Below, piece after piece: positions 24,554 to 35,571 of a stretch of 64,000 bases of DNA (position 1 is the stretch's first letter; each line of letters opens with the position of its first letter). The position numbers were made by a program, and so were the translations under genes. The notes under the pieces were generated by a model. It was not told where the DNA came from, ran no database searches, and was given only the letters and a program-made list of their open reading frames with translations. The stretch is from Serpula lacrymans var. lacrymans S7.9. Taxonomy: Eukaryota > Basidiomycota > Agaricomycetes > Boletales > Serpulaceae. The stretch is from contig NW_006763293.1 in assembly GCF_000218685.1 (NCBI RefSeq), forward strand, positions 2,043,968-2,107,967, given 5' to 3'.

Positions 24554-24725
24554 CACAGTACAAGCCTGAAAGCACAAGAAAAAACTGAGACGTCCGAGTC
24601 GAGAACCGCGGACTCGGATGGCATGGTTCCTTGCAAAGGCTTTAGATTTCAACAAAGGCAAACAAACGCACTACGCTCATCCCGAGTCCGAAACCGCGAC
24701 CCATTCACCATTCACATTCGTTAAT
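24554..24725. promoter_or_regulatory. shared divergent promoter, RIX1 / SEC10
   Basis: 172 bp separate the two start codons. It includes short inverted segments around GAGTCGAGAACCGCGGACTC (24597-24616), which could pair as a hairpin or be a factor site; that part is inference. Confidence 0.45.
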
Positions 24726-27700
24726 ATGCAACAGTCTGACCCATCCTTTGAACTGGATCCCTCGGTAGAAGAACACTTGAAGCTAGATACATTTGAGGTT
24801 CCACCACTTCATCCTTGTGGGTTAGCAAGACTAAACAACTACGTTGCTATAGGGAAAATTCGATGTTAAGGACTTCGTTGGATCTGTATCAGAAAGGCTC
24901 ATCACTCAATCAAAGACAAACTCCGGTCGTAAGCATGCTTAATGATACTAAATGTCAGCGCTACAATTCCTGTTACATAGCCTTTGACCCCAAACCTTTC
25001 ATACGGACGTTTGAGGCGGCTGTAGACAGACTGATCGCGGTTAGAAAGGACGTTCAAGCAAAAACAGAACAGATGGAAAAGAGTGTACGTGTTGCAGAAA
25101 GAGAGTATTCCAAGAAGATGGTTGAACTGAACCGAGGCTTCGAGGTACGTGCTCAATTGCTGTTTCGCTTCCAGAGTACTGCATGTTCTCTGACAAGGCT
25201 GTCGGTTCGTCATTTTCTACCATGGAGAGCAAAATGAGTGAGGTAGGACGAACATCAATTAGGATTGGTGAGTCTGGCTGACACAGTATATCATTATGTT
25301 GTTGGCCTTATTGTCATCTAGGTGAACAGCTAGAGTCTGTGCATATAGAACGCCAGAGAGCACAAGCCGCTTATGATCTGATCGACTATTACAACCAGTT
25401 CTCTCGAGGAGATACTTCCCATTTAGATACTTTGAAGAAAGAAGGGCGAGAGGGTCGGCGTCAAGTAGCTGTTATATTGAGGCGCTTGACAACCGTGGCA
25501 AGAGAGGTTGACCTCCCGACTGCTGAAAAGGTATGTTGCTATGTTCGAGCATCTTATGTCCGCCGTTAACAGTACTCGTAGACCAGAGAAAGCATAGATA
25601 AATATTGCGAGAAGTTTGAGAAGGACATGCTCTATCTCTTTGATAGATGTTATCGCAAAGGCGATCCAAAGATGATGCATGTTGGTCGTTCATCAGTTCA
25701 TGCTATCTACTGCGTTAATGGCCTTATTTCTCTAGCATTGTGCACAAACGTTGCTCGATTTCAATGGAGGCGCGTCATGCGTGCAGGTTTACGTTAACCA
25801 GCATGACTTCTTCATAAACAAGATCCGCGAAAACCCTGATTATAGCGATGCTGCTCTGTGAGTTTTACTGATACGCCTTTTGTGTTTAAGACTGACATGA
25901 AACTTCGTTAAGCTGGGACACTATCATAAATCCTGACGCCAGTCCGCCCAAGACGGAATCAGGTTTGGTGGAATTATTTGCGGAGATTCGCGGCACCGTA
26001 GGCCAGGAAGCGCAAATAGTACAAGCTGTCTTCCCTAATCCACCTTTGGTGATGCAAGTATTTTTGCAAAGAGTTTTTGCGCAGTCTGTAAGCTTCAGTG
26101 CATAGCATGTATGAATTTTGCCATCCACCTCACAATTTCATAGATTCAACAATACATGGAACAACTATTGAATAAAGGTTCCTCCTTGTCCGACTTGGCA
26201 TATCTGCGCGTATTGCAGCTTGTGCATATTCAAACGTCTGCTTTGGTGGAAGACCTTAAAGCACACGAGCTTCCTTCTATCACTCCCATCCGATCTTCGC
26301 TTGATGTGACCGACTTCCGGCGAACACTAGCAGGCGCGCCCTCTACTTCTGCCCCGCCAACGTCGACAACGATTGGAGCTATGCTAGAAACTGCCATGGA
26401 GGAGTTGTTTGTGTCATTTATCGAGGGTAACAAATATCTAGAAAGAGAAAGCAAAAGCTTAAGTGAACTCTATGCTGGCCTGCTCACTACTTTTACACGG
26501 TTCCATGTATGTTTTGCTTTTCTTTCATCAGACTTGGGCTGACATCTTGGATCAAGGGGAGGATCCAAAAAACAAAATCATCCATGTTCGATCGTATGGT
26601 TAATCAACTCAGTGCAGCTGCTGCCAACACTTCGACGACTGGTGCATCAAGTACTTCTGCGCAAGCTGCAGCTGCCCTAATGAGGTTTGGTGGTATAAGT
26701 GCTGATCGGCTGCAAGATAAATCATCGGAGGAACCTTTACGAGAGGAAGATGGGCAGTTGAGTGTCCTTGTCGCGGAGAAAATGTTGAAGTGGCATGCAG
26801 AGGCCGTTGGAAGGTGTATTGAGCTTAGCCCTCAAAGTGACGCGTAAGTGTCAACATTACGGGCTGACATTCAAACTGATAGCTCACTTTTTGCACCAGT
26901 GCAAAGAATACTTTTGCCTTACTCCGAGTTTTGGCTGAAGCCATTGGCAATGCTTATGTCGAGACGGCCATTGAAAGGTATATATGGAATCCGGCTATGT
27001 GCCATGAAGTGTATTCACTCTGACCTTGTATTCTAGTGCTCACGCCCGGGTGGAAGCCGCAGATCCAAAAGCAGAGCCTAATCTTCAGGCTTTTGCAGTC
27101 TTAAATACGGCAGATCTGATATGTCATCTTTGGCAACAGTATGTGAACATAGCGCTTTTTCCTCTAGCCAGCTCTTCTGTTACTATCCGACGAGAGATGA
27201 CTGTCTTCAACAATCAAACTGTCAGCCGATTAGAGGGAGGAGCTAACAGTCTATTACAGCGTGTAATTGACGGTGCCTTGGACTTTGTTTTCTCATTCGA
27301 GGTCGTTTGTTAACTTTGGCTTGTCCTCTAGCTATTGTATCATGGCTCTCTTCTCTACTCGTAAAACAAAAGAAGAACGATTTCAAGCCACGTAACGATG
27401 ATCTATCATTCGCCCGAGTGAATACGGAACCATGTGTCGCGTGCTGCGAAACCCTAGAAAGAGTCCGTGATGCTGCAATGCAAAAGCTGAGCGGTAAGAA
27501 CTTGGAGGTCTTCCTCACAGAAGTTGGCGTCGCCTTCCACAGGTCAGAAAATTTATAATGGTCATGTATTCACGCGCCTTAAATGCCTAACCTACTGCCA
27601 CAGTTTATTACTTGACCATTTGCGAAAGTTCCCAGTGAGTGCTACAGGAGGGCTGATGCTAGCGAAGTGAGTGATGAACGTTGCATGTATTCATCAATCA

Positions 27701-28163
27701 CCTAACCTTAGTATCGTGTAGAGACCTCAAGTCATATCAAGATACAATTGCATCGTTCAAAATCCCATCACTACTGGAGCGCTTTGAGTTCATCCGTCAA
27801 CTCGGAAACGTCTTCCTCGTCCGACCTGAGATTCTTCGATCATACATTACCGAGAACTACCTGGGAAGGATCGATTCAAGTCTGCTTAAACCATACCTTG
27901 CTCAACGTAGTGATTGGGGTCAGTTCGAAAAAGGGTTCAACGATAGTGCAGACATCGAGGATACGAGTCCTGAAGTGTCAACCAAGGGACTCAAAGATCG
28001 CTTTAAGATGGCTCGCGTCAGTATGATGATGAAAGAGCTCGAGGGGCTCAAACTTGGGGAAGGGATGTCCATGAACATTCCCACAAGCTTCGCTGGTAGC
28101 TTCTCTATCTCTGCACGAGGACTCGGTGGTAACAATAACAACAACACTAGCTCAACGTTGTAA
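24726..28163 (+). CDS. SEC10: exocyst complex component Sec10
   Basis: Subunit of the exocyst, which tethers secretory vesicles at the plasma membrane at sites of tip growth and septation. Starts MQQSDPSFELDPSVEEH. Successive exons give DFVGSVSERLITQSKTN and PKPFIRTFEAAVDRLIAVRK. Then come ESVHIERQRAQAAYDLIDYY and RQVAVILRRLTTVAREVDLP. Next are ESIDKYCEKFEKDMLYLFDR, VYVNQHDFFINKI and LVELFAEIRGTVGQEAQIVQ. Further on are MQVFLQRVFAQSIQQYMEQL and LQAFAVLNTADLICHLWQQY. The last exon has LLERFEFIRQLGNVFLVRPE and an Asn-rich end NNNNNTSSTL. The coiled-coil start and the Q..QAAYDLI.YYNQF stretch are Sec10 hallmarks. Around ten introns; length about 850-900 aa fits. Confidence 0.87.
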
Positions 28164-28205
28164 TGATCTTTGCTATCTTACCCTGTACACGATTTTTCGC
28201 TATCA

Positions 28206-28224
28206 GTATATATATATATATATA
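28206..28224. repeat. (TA)n microsatellite
   Basis: An uninterrupted TA run in the 3' flank of SEC10, between two convergent genes. Confidence 0.9.
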
Positions 28225-28257
28225 ATCGTACACTTGCTCTTGTAAAGACGTCCATGT

Positions 28258-29469
28258 TTATTCTCCTTTGAAAACAGGTGGTCTCTTCTCCTTGAATGCT
28301 TCCAGGGCTTCAAGACGATCTTTCGTACTCAGCAGTACCTCGTACGACGCACGTTCAAAGTCGAGACCTGATCGTGTATCATGAATCAAGACTCAGCATA
28401 TAGTAACACATAACTTGCCTGATTCCAGAGATAGGTCTGACGCGCGAGAGATAGCCTGCTTGGCTGCACGTAGGGCCAGCGGAGCTAGGAGACAATGTGT
28501 ACCATGGCGTAGGGTAACTTGAAAGCAATAACACGTACCACTCTTCGCAATATCTTTGGCAAGGATCACGGCACGGTCAAACGCAGATGATCCTTCTGAC
28601 GATACATAGTCAACGACGCCTATGAGAGAATTGTCAATCTCAGTAGTGGCCTTATATCGATGGTCATACCCCACTTCAAAGCCTCTGAAGCAGTCAACAG
28701 GCGTGCAGTAAATATGAGATCCTTCGCTTTGGACAAACCCAATAAGCGTACTGCACGCTGCGTGCCACCTGCACCAGGAATGATTCCTAGACGCGTCTCT
28801 GGCAAACCGATTTTCGTAACACTATGCCCTATGGACCACTTATGTCAGAACATAAAGGAGCAACATCTGGCGTCTGAAATTCAAATAGGCTGTACCTGCC
28901 ACGCGTAAATCACAGGCAAAGCTAAGCTCAAGACCTCCACCCAAGGCGGGTCCATCTATTGCGGCTATGGTGGGCATAGGGAGCGACTCGAGCTGTCCGA
29001 GCGCTGAACGCAAATCAGCAAGAAACTTGGCAATCTGAACTTGGGTCATAGTGCGACGTTCTGCCAAGTCAGCACCTGCACAGAAAGAACCGACGGTCGT
29101 CGAGCGAACTATGAGTGCGCGGACGCTACAGTCATATATTCACGATGTCAGTAAATGTGCCACAGATGTACATCGACGGCCTGCCCAATCGACTCACCGC
29201 TTGTCGTATTTTACCATTTCCAAACAATCCTGGAACTCCTGCCTAAGGAAGAGAAATGAGTTGTCAAGATTCTGTTTGGAATGAAGATGCTTTACTCGCA
29301 AAAGTCTCAACGAGATGGCATTCTTGGCTTGTGGTCTGTTGAGGGAAAGGCAAGCGATGGCTGGGTCCGAAACGAAGGGTTCCAGGAAAGCCTCTTTAGA
29401 CGTGACCGTGGATATAAATCTGCATCTGGCACGAGCTGTTCTCTGCAACGAAATCGACAGCCTGAACAT
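28258..29469 (-). CDS. mitochondrial enoyl-CoA hydratase, AUH-type (methylglutaconyl-CoA hydratase)
   Basis: Crotonase-fold enzyme. The start [20 protein letters not shown] is a basic, Ser/Arg-rich presequence typical of import into mitochondria. Then [32 protein letters not shown] (oxyanion-hole segment), [20 protein letters not shown] and the second catalytic-Glu segment [18 protein letters not shown]. The C-terminus is [19 protein letters not shown]. Both Glu residues that position water in hydratases are present. AGADL.ER and the helix after it are closer to AUH than to short-chain crotonase, pointing to the 3-methylglutaconyl-CoA step of leucine breakdown. At least five introns. The family is firm; the exact substrate less so. 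Confidence 0.82.
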
Positions 29470-29608
29470 GGTTATTGTCCAAGTAGAGACCGGAGCCGCT
29501 TCCAATCCCAAAGCGATCGCGTGGAGAGCACGTGCAGAGCTTGTATCCAGGAGTTGGTCCAAAATCCATTGAACAGTTTCTAACCATCATCCTAGCTCAG
29601 CACTCATC

Positions 29609-31156
29609 ATGGGCACACGTGGATTTCGAACCTACCGCTACAAGAAATGGTATTTCTCGTGTTATAATCATTCTGATTCGTACCCAGAAGGACTTGGCTT
29701 GGAGATGCTTGCAGAAGCCCAGCCTCAGAATCATCCACGGTTGCGAGAAAAGCTTGACGCTATGTTAAAGAAATGCGAAAAGGAGGGATGTTTTCCGGAT
29801 GACCTCGACTTAACCGTCGCTCCCGTTCAACGGCACAACGACTTTATGATCCAATGGATCTATGTCATTGACCTCGACAGAAACACGTTTCACATCAATG
29901 GTCAGCCATTCTTCCGCCTCGACAACCTCCCTGACCCAGAAACATTCGAGGATGTAATTAGTGAGGATAGCTACAACGTTAAAGCTTGTAGCGTTGAATG
30001 CCCCGCTGAATTTCGGTATAACTGGAAGGTCCCACCTCCTGCGGTTGACGAGAGCGTTCTCGCACGTTATCACGATCTCTCCAGTGGTGATACAGCTGTA
30101 TCGATCGGCACCATGTTATCCCTCCACGACCATCTCACAGACAAAGAATCAGTTCGTGTTGGGCTGATCGAAGTGCTGATCGGTCAATGCATAACTACTC
30201 AGCCATTATCCATCGCCTTCAAAGAATTTGAGAGTTTTACGGACCACAGAGAGATCGAGCCATACTACTGGTCAATTGCATGCTCGGTGGCCAATCTCCC
30301 ATTTAACATTTACGCCCTTCGTAACGAGCCCGATCCCTCCGACCGTCTCTCCCAAACAGAGCTCGTATGGGTTCGTCGAGACACATGCGTTCATATCACA
30401 ACACATCTCGACGACGAGAAGAATTTGCAGGGATCTGTTGTGCGATTGGTCGATGAAGTGATGAAATGCCCGAACAAAGACGCTGTCGTTTTCGGTGTCG
30501 CTTTTTCCATCTACCATTGCGTTATCGTGCGCATCGATAGACTTACAGGAGGGTCTTTCACCCACACGCCTGCCCTGCAGTTCTTGCCATCATTCTTTGC
30601 GACATCACCTTCAACAGAGGGCATCACAGCTCTTACCCGACTCGCTCATCGGCCTGATCCTGACATCATGCAAAGATACCTCAAAGCCTGCCCATTTCTT
30701 AACTTCGATGAGACATTCCCTCAGGATATACGGAAGGATGGTAGAAGCTCCCCTGAATCGCTATCGTCACACAATGATTGTGTCAATACCACTCAAGTCG
30801 GCTATCTTCCTACAGAGATCTGGCAAAATATTGCTCTCCTCATGGATGTGGATGATCTGGTCAGCCTTGGGCATGTGTCGCGATCATGTCGCGGTGCATC
30901 ACTCACTGTTATGCATCTCCCTCATATCAGCCAGTGTCGTCTGGAGAAGGTCATTGTACAAAATGTGTATTCTGCATTATTTGCAGCTAAAAAGGGAGAC
31001 ATCGACGTCCATATACGCGTCGGTGAAGCTGATTTTAGATGGTGGCCCAAGTTCATTGGCCCAGAAGTGCCTGGTAAACAGGCACTTTATCTTCCCGTGG
31101 AAGTGCCAACTGATCCCGCGATTGAAGAAGTGTTCTGTACTATGACAAATGTGTAA
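29609..31156 (+). CDS. F-box-like protein with Agaricomycete N-terminal domain
   Basis: Intronless frame of 515 aa, unlike its multi-exon neighbours. It opens MGTRGFRTYRYKKWYFSCYN followed by the Asp-Ser-Tyr-Pro-Glu run, a start seen in many mushroom proteins of unknown role. The mid-part has IDLDRNTFHINGQPFFRLDN. Near residue 395 is an F-box-like segment, GYLPTEIWQNIALLMDVDDL with VSLGHVSRSCRGAS, followed by about 80 aa with Trp/aromatic residues. F-box proteins link substrates to SCF ubiquitin ligases; here that role is inferred from the motif only. Such families expand strongly in Agaricomycetes. Confidence 0.75.
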   Translation: MGTRGFRTYRYKKWYFSCYNHSDSYPEGLGLEMLAEAQPQNHPRLREKLDAMLKKCEKEGCFPDDLDLTVAPVQRHNDFMIQWIYVIDLDRNTFHINGQPFFRLDNLPDPETFEDVISEDSYNVKACSVECPAEFRYNWKVPPPAVDESVLARYHDLSSGDTAVSIGTMLSLHDHLTDKESVRVGLIEVLIGQCITTQPLSIAFKEFESFTDHREIEPYYWSIACSVANLPFNIYALRNEPDPSDRLSQTELVWVRRDTCVHITTHLDDEKNLQGSVVRLVDEVMKCPNKDAVVFGVAFSIYHCVIVRIDRLTGGSFTHTPALQFLPSFFATSPSTEGITALTRLAHRPDPDIMQRYLKACPFLNFDETFPQDIRKDGRSSPESLSSHNDCVNTTQVGYLPTEIWQNIALLMDVDDLVSLGHVSRSCRGASLTVMHLPHISQCRLEKVIVQNVYSALFAAKKGDIDVHIRVGEADFRWWPKFIGPEVPGKQALYLPVEVPTDPAIEEVFCTMTNV

Positions 31157-31385
31157 TATGCTATCTGTCTACCGTGCCCCTCCCCCCCTTGGACTTACCT
31201 AGCGGCCGGAGCCTCCATCTGCCCTGTCCTACTCCTACCTCACAAAAAAAACACGATTCAGGCAATACTAGTTAAGGCCTTACAAGTACGTGGTGAAGCG
31301 CTGAGATTTTGTGTGTATGGTAAAAGATACTATAGTTTGAATGTCACATTCTTATGCATGAAATAGCTACCGCACGATACAAGAA

Positions 31386-31985
31386 TCAACGATCTGCAGG
31401 TCTGGTCGATCTATCCGCTGACCCACTCTGAGGGTTCTGTTTTGCACTAGCAGCTGCTATCGACAGCGAAAAAAAAAGGAGAGAGATTGTCAGTACGTAC
31501 ATCACGCGCCAATATCACGACCGAGCAAAAGATGCCGCTACTCACATCCACTGATTTTTTCGCCTGCAATCTGTGCCGTGCCTATCACGAGTCACATGGC
31601 GAAGAAGGAAAGGTGAGCTTGAATTGCTACTCATTAAACGTATGCCACAAACCTCCCATTAATCCATCCGTCGTGAACTCTACAATCGAGTCATCCAGTA
31701 CCAGAAAGGGGAAGGCAAGGTCAAGATCCCAAGCTGCTTGCAGAATTGGACAACGCACGTTTTCCAATCAGTCCGTCCTTATCAAACGGCCCTCCCACCT
31801 TCTGTGCAGTCCCTCCCACAGCTCCATCCGTACCAAACACAGACCCGATTTTTCCGTCCTAAGAACGTCGCAAGGTGGGATTAGGACGAGCGCCCTCAAA
31901 TCACACTGCAAAAACCACAGCCGCTACTCACCTCCCTGAAGGCAGCTCCAGCTTGCGACACTGCATCTTTAGCGCTTTCAGCCAT
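31386..31985 (-). CDS. 49-aa hydrophilic protein, three exons
   Basis: Too short for ordinary ORF calling. Exon 1 (31985-31932) codes MAESAKDAVSQAGAAFRE and ends at a GTGAGT donor. A short middle exon near 31540-31565 codes IAGEKISG. The last exon (about 31455-31386) codes SAASAKQNPQSGSADRSTRP, then ADR and TGA. All three join in one frame. The product is Ala/Ser/Gln-rich, without Cys, Trp or membrane segment, and resembles small stress-related (LEA- or CsbD-like) proteins in composition only. I do not know its function. Intron 1 is unusually long for this window, about 365 bp. Confidence 0.45.
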
Positions 31986-32549
31986 ATCTTCGAGTAGGGA
32001 AGTTAAATGGCTGGAGTCTCGTAAATCAAAGGGGGAGGAGATGGAAGTTTGGTTTGACCGGGTTTGATTGGAGTAAGTCGTCTCATGGCATCTCGTTCTT
32101 CATCATGATGTCACCCCAACTACCTCTACGTCATGACCCACTCACCATCCCTCCAGCAGGCTACGATCGCACGATTGCTAGATTGACCGATCATTTTCTG
32201 TTCTTTACTTTGAAGGGATGTACGACGCCTGATTTGGCAATAATGTTTCCAATGAATTGATCTGGAACTTCGGATTTTGAGGGATTCAACCGTCAACAGT
32301 TTGAGAAACAGCCCTCCAAGAGGGAAATTCATTCATTTTTATCTAATGTCAGTCTCACATTTGTTTTTCTCCTCAAACATCACCACTACTTCATCTTGCA
32401 ATCATCGTCAGCAGTCCCCGTTAAGAAAAGAAGGAGCTTAATCCAAGAAACATAGCAATCCTGAACGCTGAACAAGCCTCCAGTGAATCATAGTACAGAT
32501 TATCCCTCGACCGTCACTCGTACACATCGCTATACTGAACCTCATACAG
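31986..32549. other. gene-less spacer
   Basis: No convincing frame. The last 90 bp before 32550 closely match the bases before 34234 (same run ending in the TTACGAC of the stop codon), so this is the shared 3' flank of two duplicated beta-trefoil-like genes. Confidence 0.5.
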
Positions 32550-33275
32550 TTACGACGTTATTACATCCTTCGGGTCAGGAAACTTTGAAAACTTTTCCAA
32601 AATCCACTCAGCTGAGACCTTGCTCGAATCTGCCAACGTTACCTGCAGTCAAAGTCATTGTAAGACAAATCGCAGCGACATAAGCATGTCGCTCACAGAG
32701 GTTTTGTCCTTGTCGTCGGCAACGTACCATACAAGCGGGACACTTGCATTTGGGTCCAAATAAACTGTGCTAAAAATGATGTTTTATCAGATAATGCGAA
32801 CGGCGCCATAAACTACTACGAAATTGGAACTTGAAAAGTATCTCACTTGTAGTGTTTTTCAGTATTAGTCTCTTTAATAGTCCACTTGAAGGAGTCGGAT
32901 CCCGCAAGTACCTTGTCACCTGCCTTAGCCGTCCCAGATGCAGGTGTGGCATACTTGCTGGTGGAGGCGCTTTGAATGGTAAACAAACCATCATTATCAG
33001 AGTCCTGTCTAAGATTCCACTGCCCAACACAAGCCAGTGAATATGATATGATGCGCTCGCGCAATGTCCCCCACTGGTACTTGACATACCATAGTATCAT
33101 TACTGCTAGACTGAACGACAGTATCGTCGGAGGTGCTCTTATGGGAGGCATGTTTGCTTGTGTCTACAAATTTCATGCCATATTGGCCACCGCTGCCGGG
33201 GGGCATCGCGATGATTCTATCGATGCGTAGGCCGCGGCGGCCTATGAGCAGATCTTCTGTACGGGTAGTTGGCAT
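32550..33275 (-). CDS. beta-trefoil-like protein, single domain
   Basis: Starts MPTTRTEDLLIG at 33275; exons end with SVSAEWILEKF-type sequence and TAA at 32550. Blocks in order: MPPGSGGQYGMKFVDTSKHA, TVVQSSSND, VGQWNLRQ, GLFTIQSASTSKYATP, AGDKVLAGSDSFKWTIKET, YLDPNASVPLVWYVADDKD, VTLADSSKVSAEWILEKF. Repeating Q-W or W-x-I strands spaced 40-50 residues apart are the usual look of a beta-trefoil of the ricin-B or mycocypin type. In mushrooms such proteins serve as lectins or protease inhibitors against grazers. No signal peptide. The fold is inferred, not proven. Related to the two-domain gene at 34234-35571. Confidence 0.65.
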
Positions 33276-34233
33276 TGGGAGAGTACTTGAGGATGTGAGT
33301 GTCACGAGGGTCCTTATATGCGTTCACGCCAGAGTATCCCAAAAACAATCCATGCCTCACGATGCACAAAAGGGGCAACACGTGCGCTTAGTACCCATGT
33401 TTTGAGTCGGAGAAACACCTGGCATGACTATCTGCCATCAACACACACCGATAACACCAATGCGGTACAAAGAACTTGAGATAAAGCTTGACCTTGAGTG
33501 AATGATTGCTCCGATAAGACCATCCATGGAATCTTCTCCTAGCTACTCAAAATAGCAACGCGTTCTGCCGTCGAGGATAAAGTGCGGCTACTCCAGAGAT
33601 GACACAAGGGCCCAGCGTGCAGTGTAGATGTCATAAGTTAAACAGAAGTAGAACCCTCATAGTAAGCAGAACACTTTCCCGTCCAACAGAACGCACAAAA
33701 CTACACCTTGATAGCGACTCAAAGCACGAGAAAAACACAACGGAGTATTGAGCACGTCGTTTACGATTTGACGATCGTCTCGTGCTGCTGCATTACGGTC
33801 CGTCAACGGTCCGCCCCGCCCTCCCACTGGCCTCCCAATTTTGGCTACGACATTCCCAAAAAGAGAAGACTGATTTGACACACTCTCACCCCGCCATGAC
33901 CGAACAGCCTAAACACTGTCAAGACCAGATACCAACGACTAACTTTCCTGTCTTGTAGCGCGAGCAACACCACGCCCAGGCTGACGCAAATAATCGTCCA
34001 AGTCGATGATATTCCACATCCTCATGGAGAAGTGCTGTGTGTGTGAGCATGTTATGGCGATAGACTCGTCGTTGAGAGAAAGAGATAACACTACTTGACC
34101 ATCCCTCGTTCTGCTGCCCATTCTTAGAAATGTTGAGTGCCGGAACAAGCTTCCAGTGAATAATAGCACAGAATGATGATCAAATAGCCCTCAATTGCCA
34201 CTCGTACAGATCGCTATACTGAACCTCATACAG
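33276..34233. other. spacer with duplicated promoter and dispersed GC-rich repeat
   Basis: The bases just upstream of 33275 (from about 33310, GGGTCCTTATATGCGT) closely resemble the upstream region of the two-domain paralogue (about 35608), so promoter and gene were copied together. About 83 bp at 33783-33868 match 36782-36870 imperfectly. No gene recognised. Confidence 0.55.
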
Positions 34234-35571
34234 TTACGACGATTTTATATCATGCGCTTTGAGAAGCTTTGTTGGAATCTCTTCCAAAATCCATTCAGCT
34301 GAGACCTTGCTAGCATCTCCCAACGTGACCTGTCGTCGAGTCATCGTAAGACAAAATCGCAGCAACATAATCATGTGGCTCACGTTTGTTCCGTCCTTGT
34401 CGTCGGCAAGGTACCATACAAGGGGGACAGTTGCCTTTGGGTCCAAGTAAATTTTGCTAAAAAAAATTTAGTTTATCAGATAGTGTGAACAGCGCCACGA
34501 ACTGTCACTAAGTTTGGAACTTGAAAAGGTTCTCACTAGTAGTGCTTGTCAGTATCAGTCTCTGTAACAGTCCACTTGAAGGAGTCGGATCCCGCGACTA
34601 TCTTGTCACCTGCCTTCGTCTCAGGCCTGGCATACTTGCTACTGGCGGTGCTCTGAATGGTAAACAAGTCATCGCCACCGGAGACCTTTGTAAAATTCCA
34701 CTGCCCAACGCCAGCCAGCAAGTTTGGTTCAGTTTGATTCATGCCCCCACTGGCACTACGCACACCTTAGTATTATCACTGCTAGACTGAACAACAGAAT
34801 CGTTGGAGGCGCTCTTATGGGAGGCATGCTTGCTCGTCGTGACAAATTTCAGTCTGTATTTGCCGCCACTGCCGATGGACACGGATTGGGGTGTGCCACT
34901 GTCTGGGATGCTTTCCAAAATCCACTCGGCTGAGACCTTGCTCGAGTCTGCCAACATGACCTATGATCAATAAATTGGTAAGACAAGTTGCAGTGACAGA
35001 ATTATGTGGCTCACAGATGCTCCGTCCTTGCCGTCGGCAATGTACCATACAAGAGGGACGGTTGCCTTTGAGTCCAAGTAAATTTTGCTAAACATGATGA
35101 TTTATCAGATAACGTGAACGGCACCATGAATTGGCACAAAATTGCAGCTTGAAAAATATCTCACTGGTAGTGATTTTCGGTATCAGTCTCTTTAATAGTC
35201 CACTTGAAGGAGTGGGATCCCGCAAGTACCTTGTCACCTGCCTTATTCGTCCCAGCTTCAGGTTTGGTATAGTCCTTGCTGATGGGGCCACTCTGAATGG
35301 TATACAAATCACCGGTTCCGTCCTTTTCAAATTTCCACTGCCCGATGCCAGCCAGTAAATACGACTCAATTCGATTGGATGTCCCCACTAGCACTTGACA
35401 TACCGTCGTAAGATATCTGTTAGACTGAACGACAACATTGTCGGGCGTGCTCTGATGGGTGGCATGCTTGCTCGTCGTGACAAATTTCATGCCGTAATTG
35501 CCGCCGCTGCCAGGTGCCATCTTGTAGATGCCAAAGGGCTGTTCGCCTAATGAGCTGCTAGCCTTGGACAT
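34234..35571 (-). CDS. two-domain beta-trefoil-like protein (tandem fusion)
   Basis: Paralogue of the gene at 32550-33275. Starts MSKASSSLGEQPFGIYKM at 35571. Domain 1: MAPGSGGNYGMKFVTTSKHA, IGQWKFEKD, YTIQSGPISKDY, SFKWTIKETDTE, YLDSKATVPLVWYIADGKD, then VMLADSSKVSAEWILESI. The same exon then runs without a break into VSIGSGGKYRLKFVTTSKHA, the start of domain 2. Domain 2 continues VGQWNFTKVSG, LFTIQSTASSKYARP, SFKWTVTETDTD, PLVWYLADDKDGTN, VTLGDASKVSAEWILEEI and ends DIKSS, TAA at 34234. Each domain repeats the same intron layout, for example a 54-58 bp intron opening GTGAGCCACAT before V(T/M)L. No start codon exists for domain 2, so I call one gene. Confidence 0.65.
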
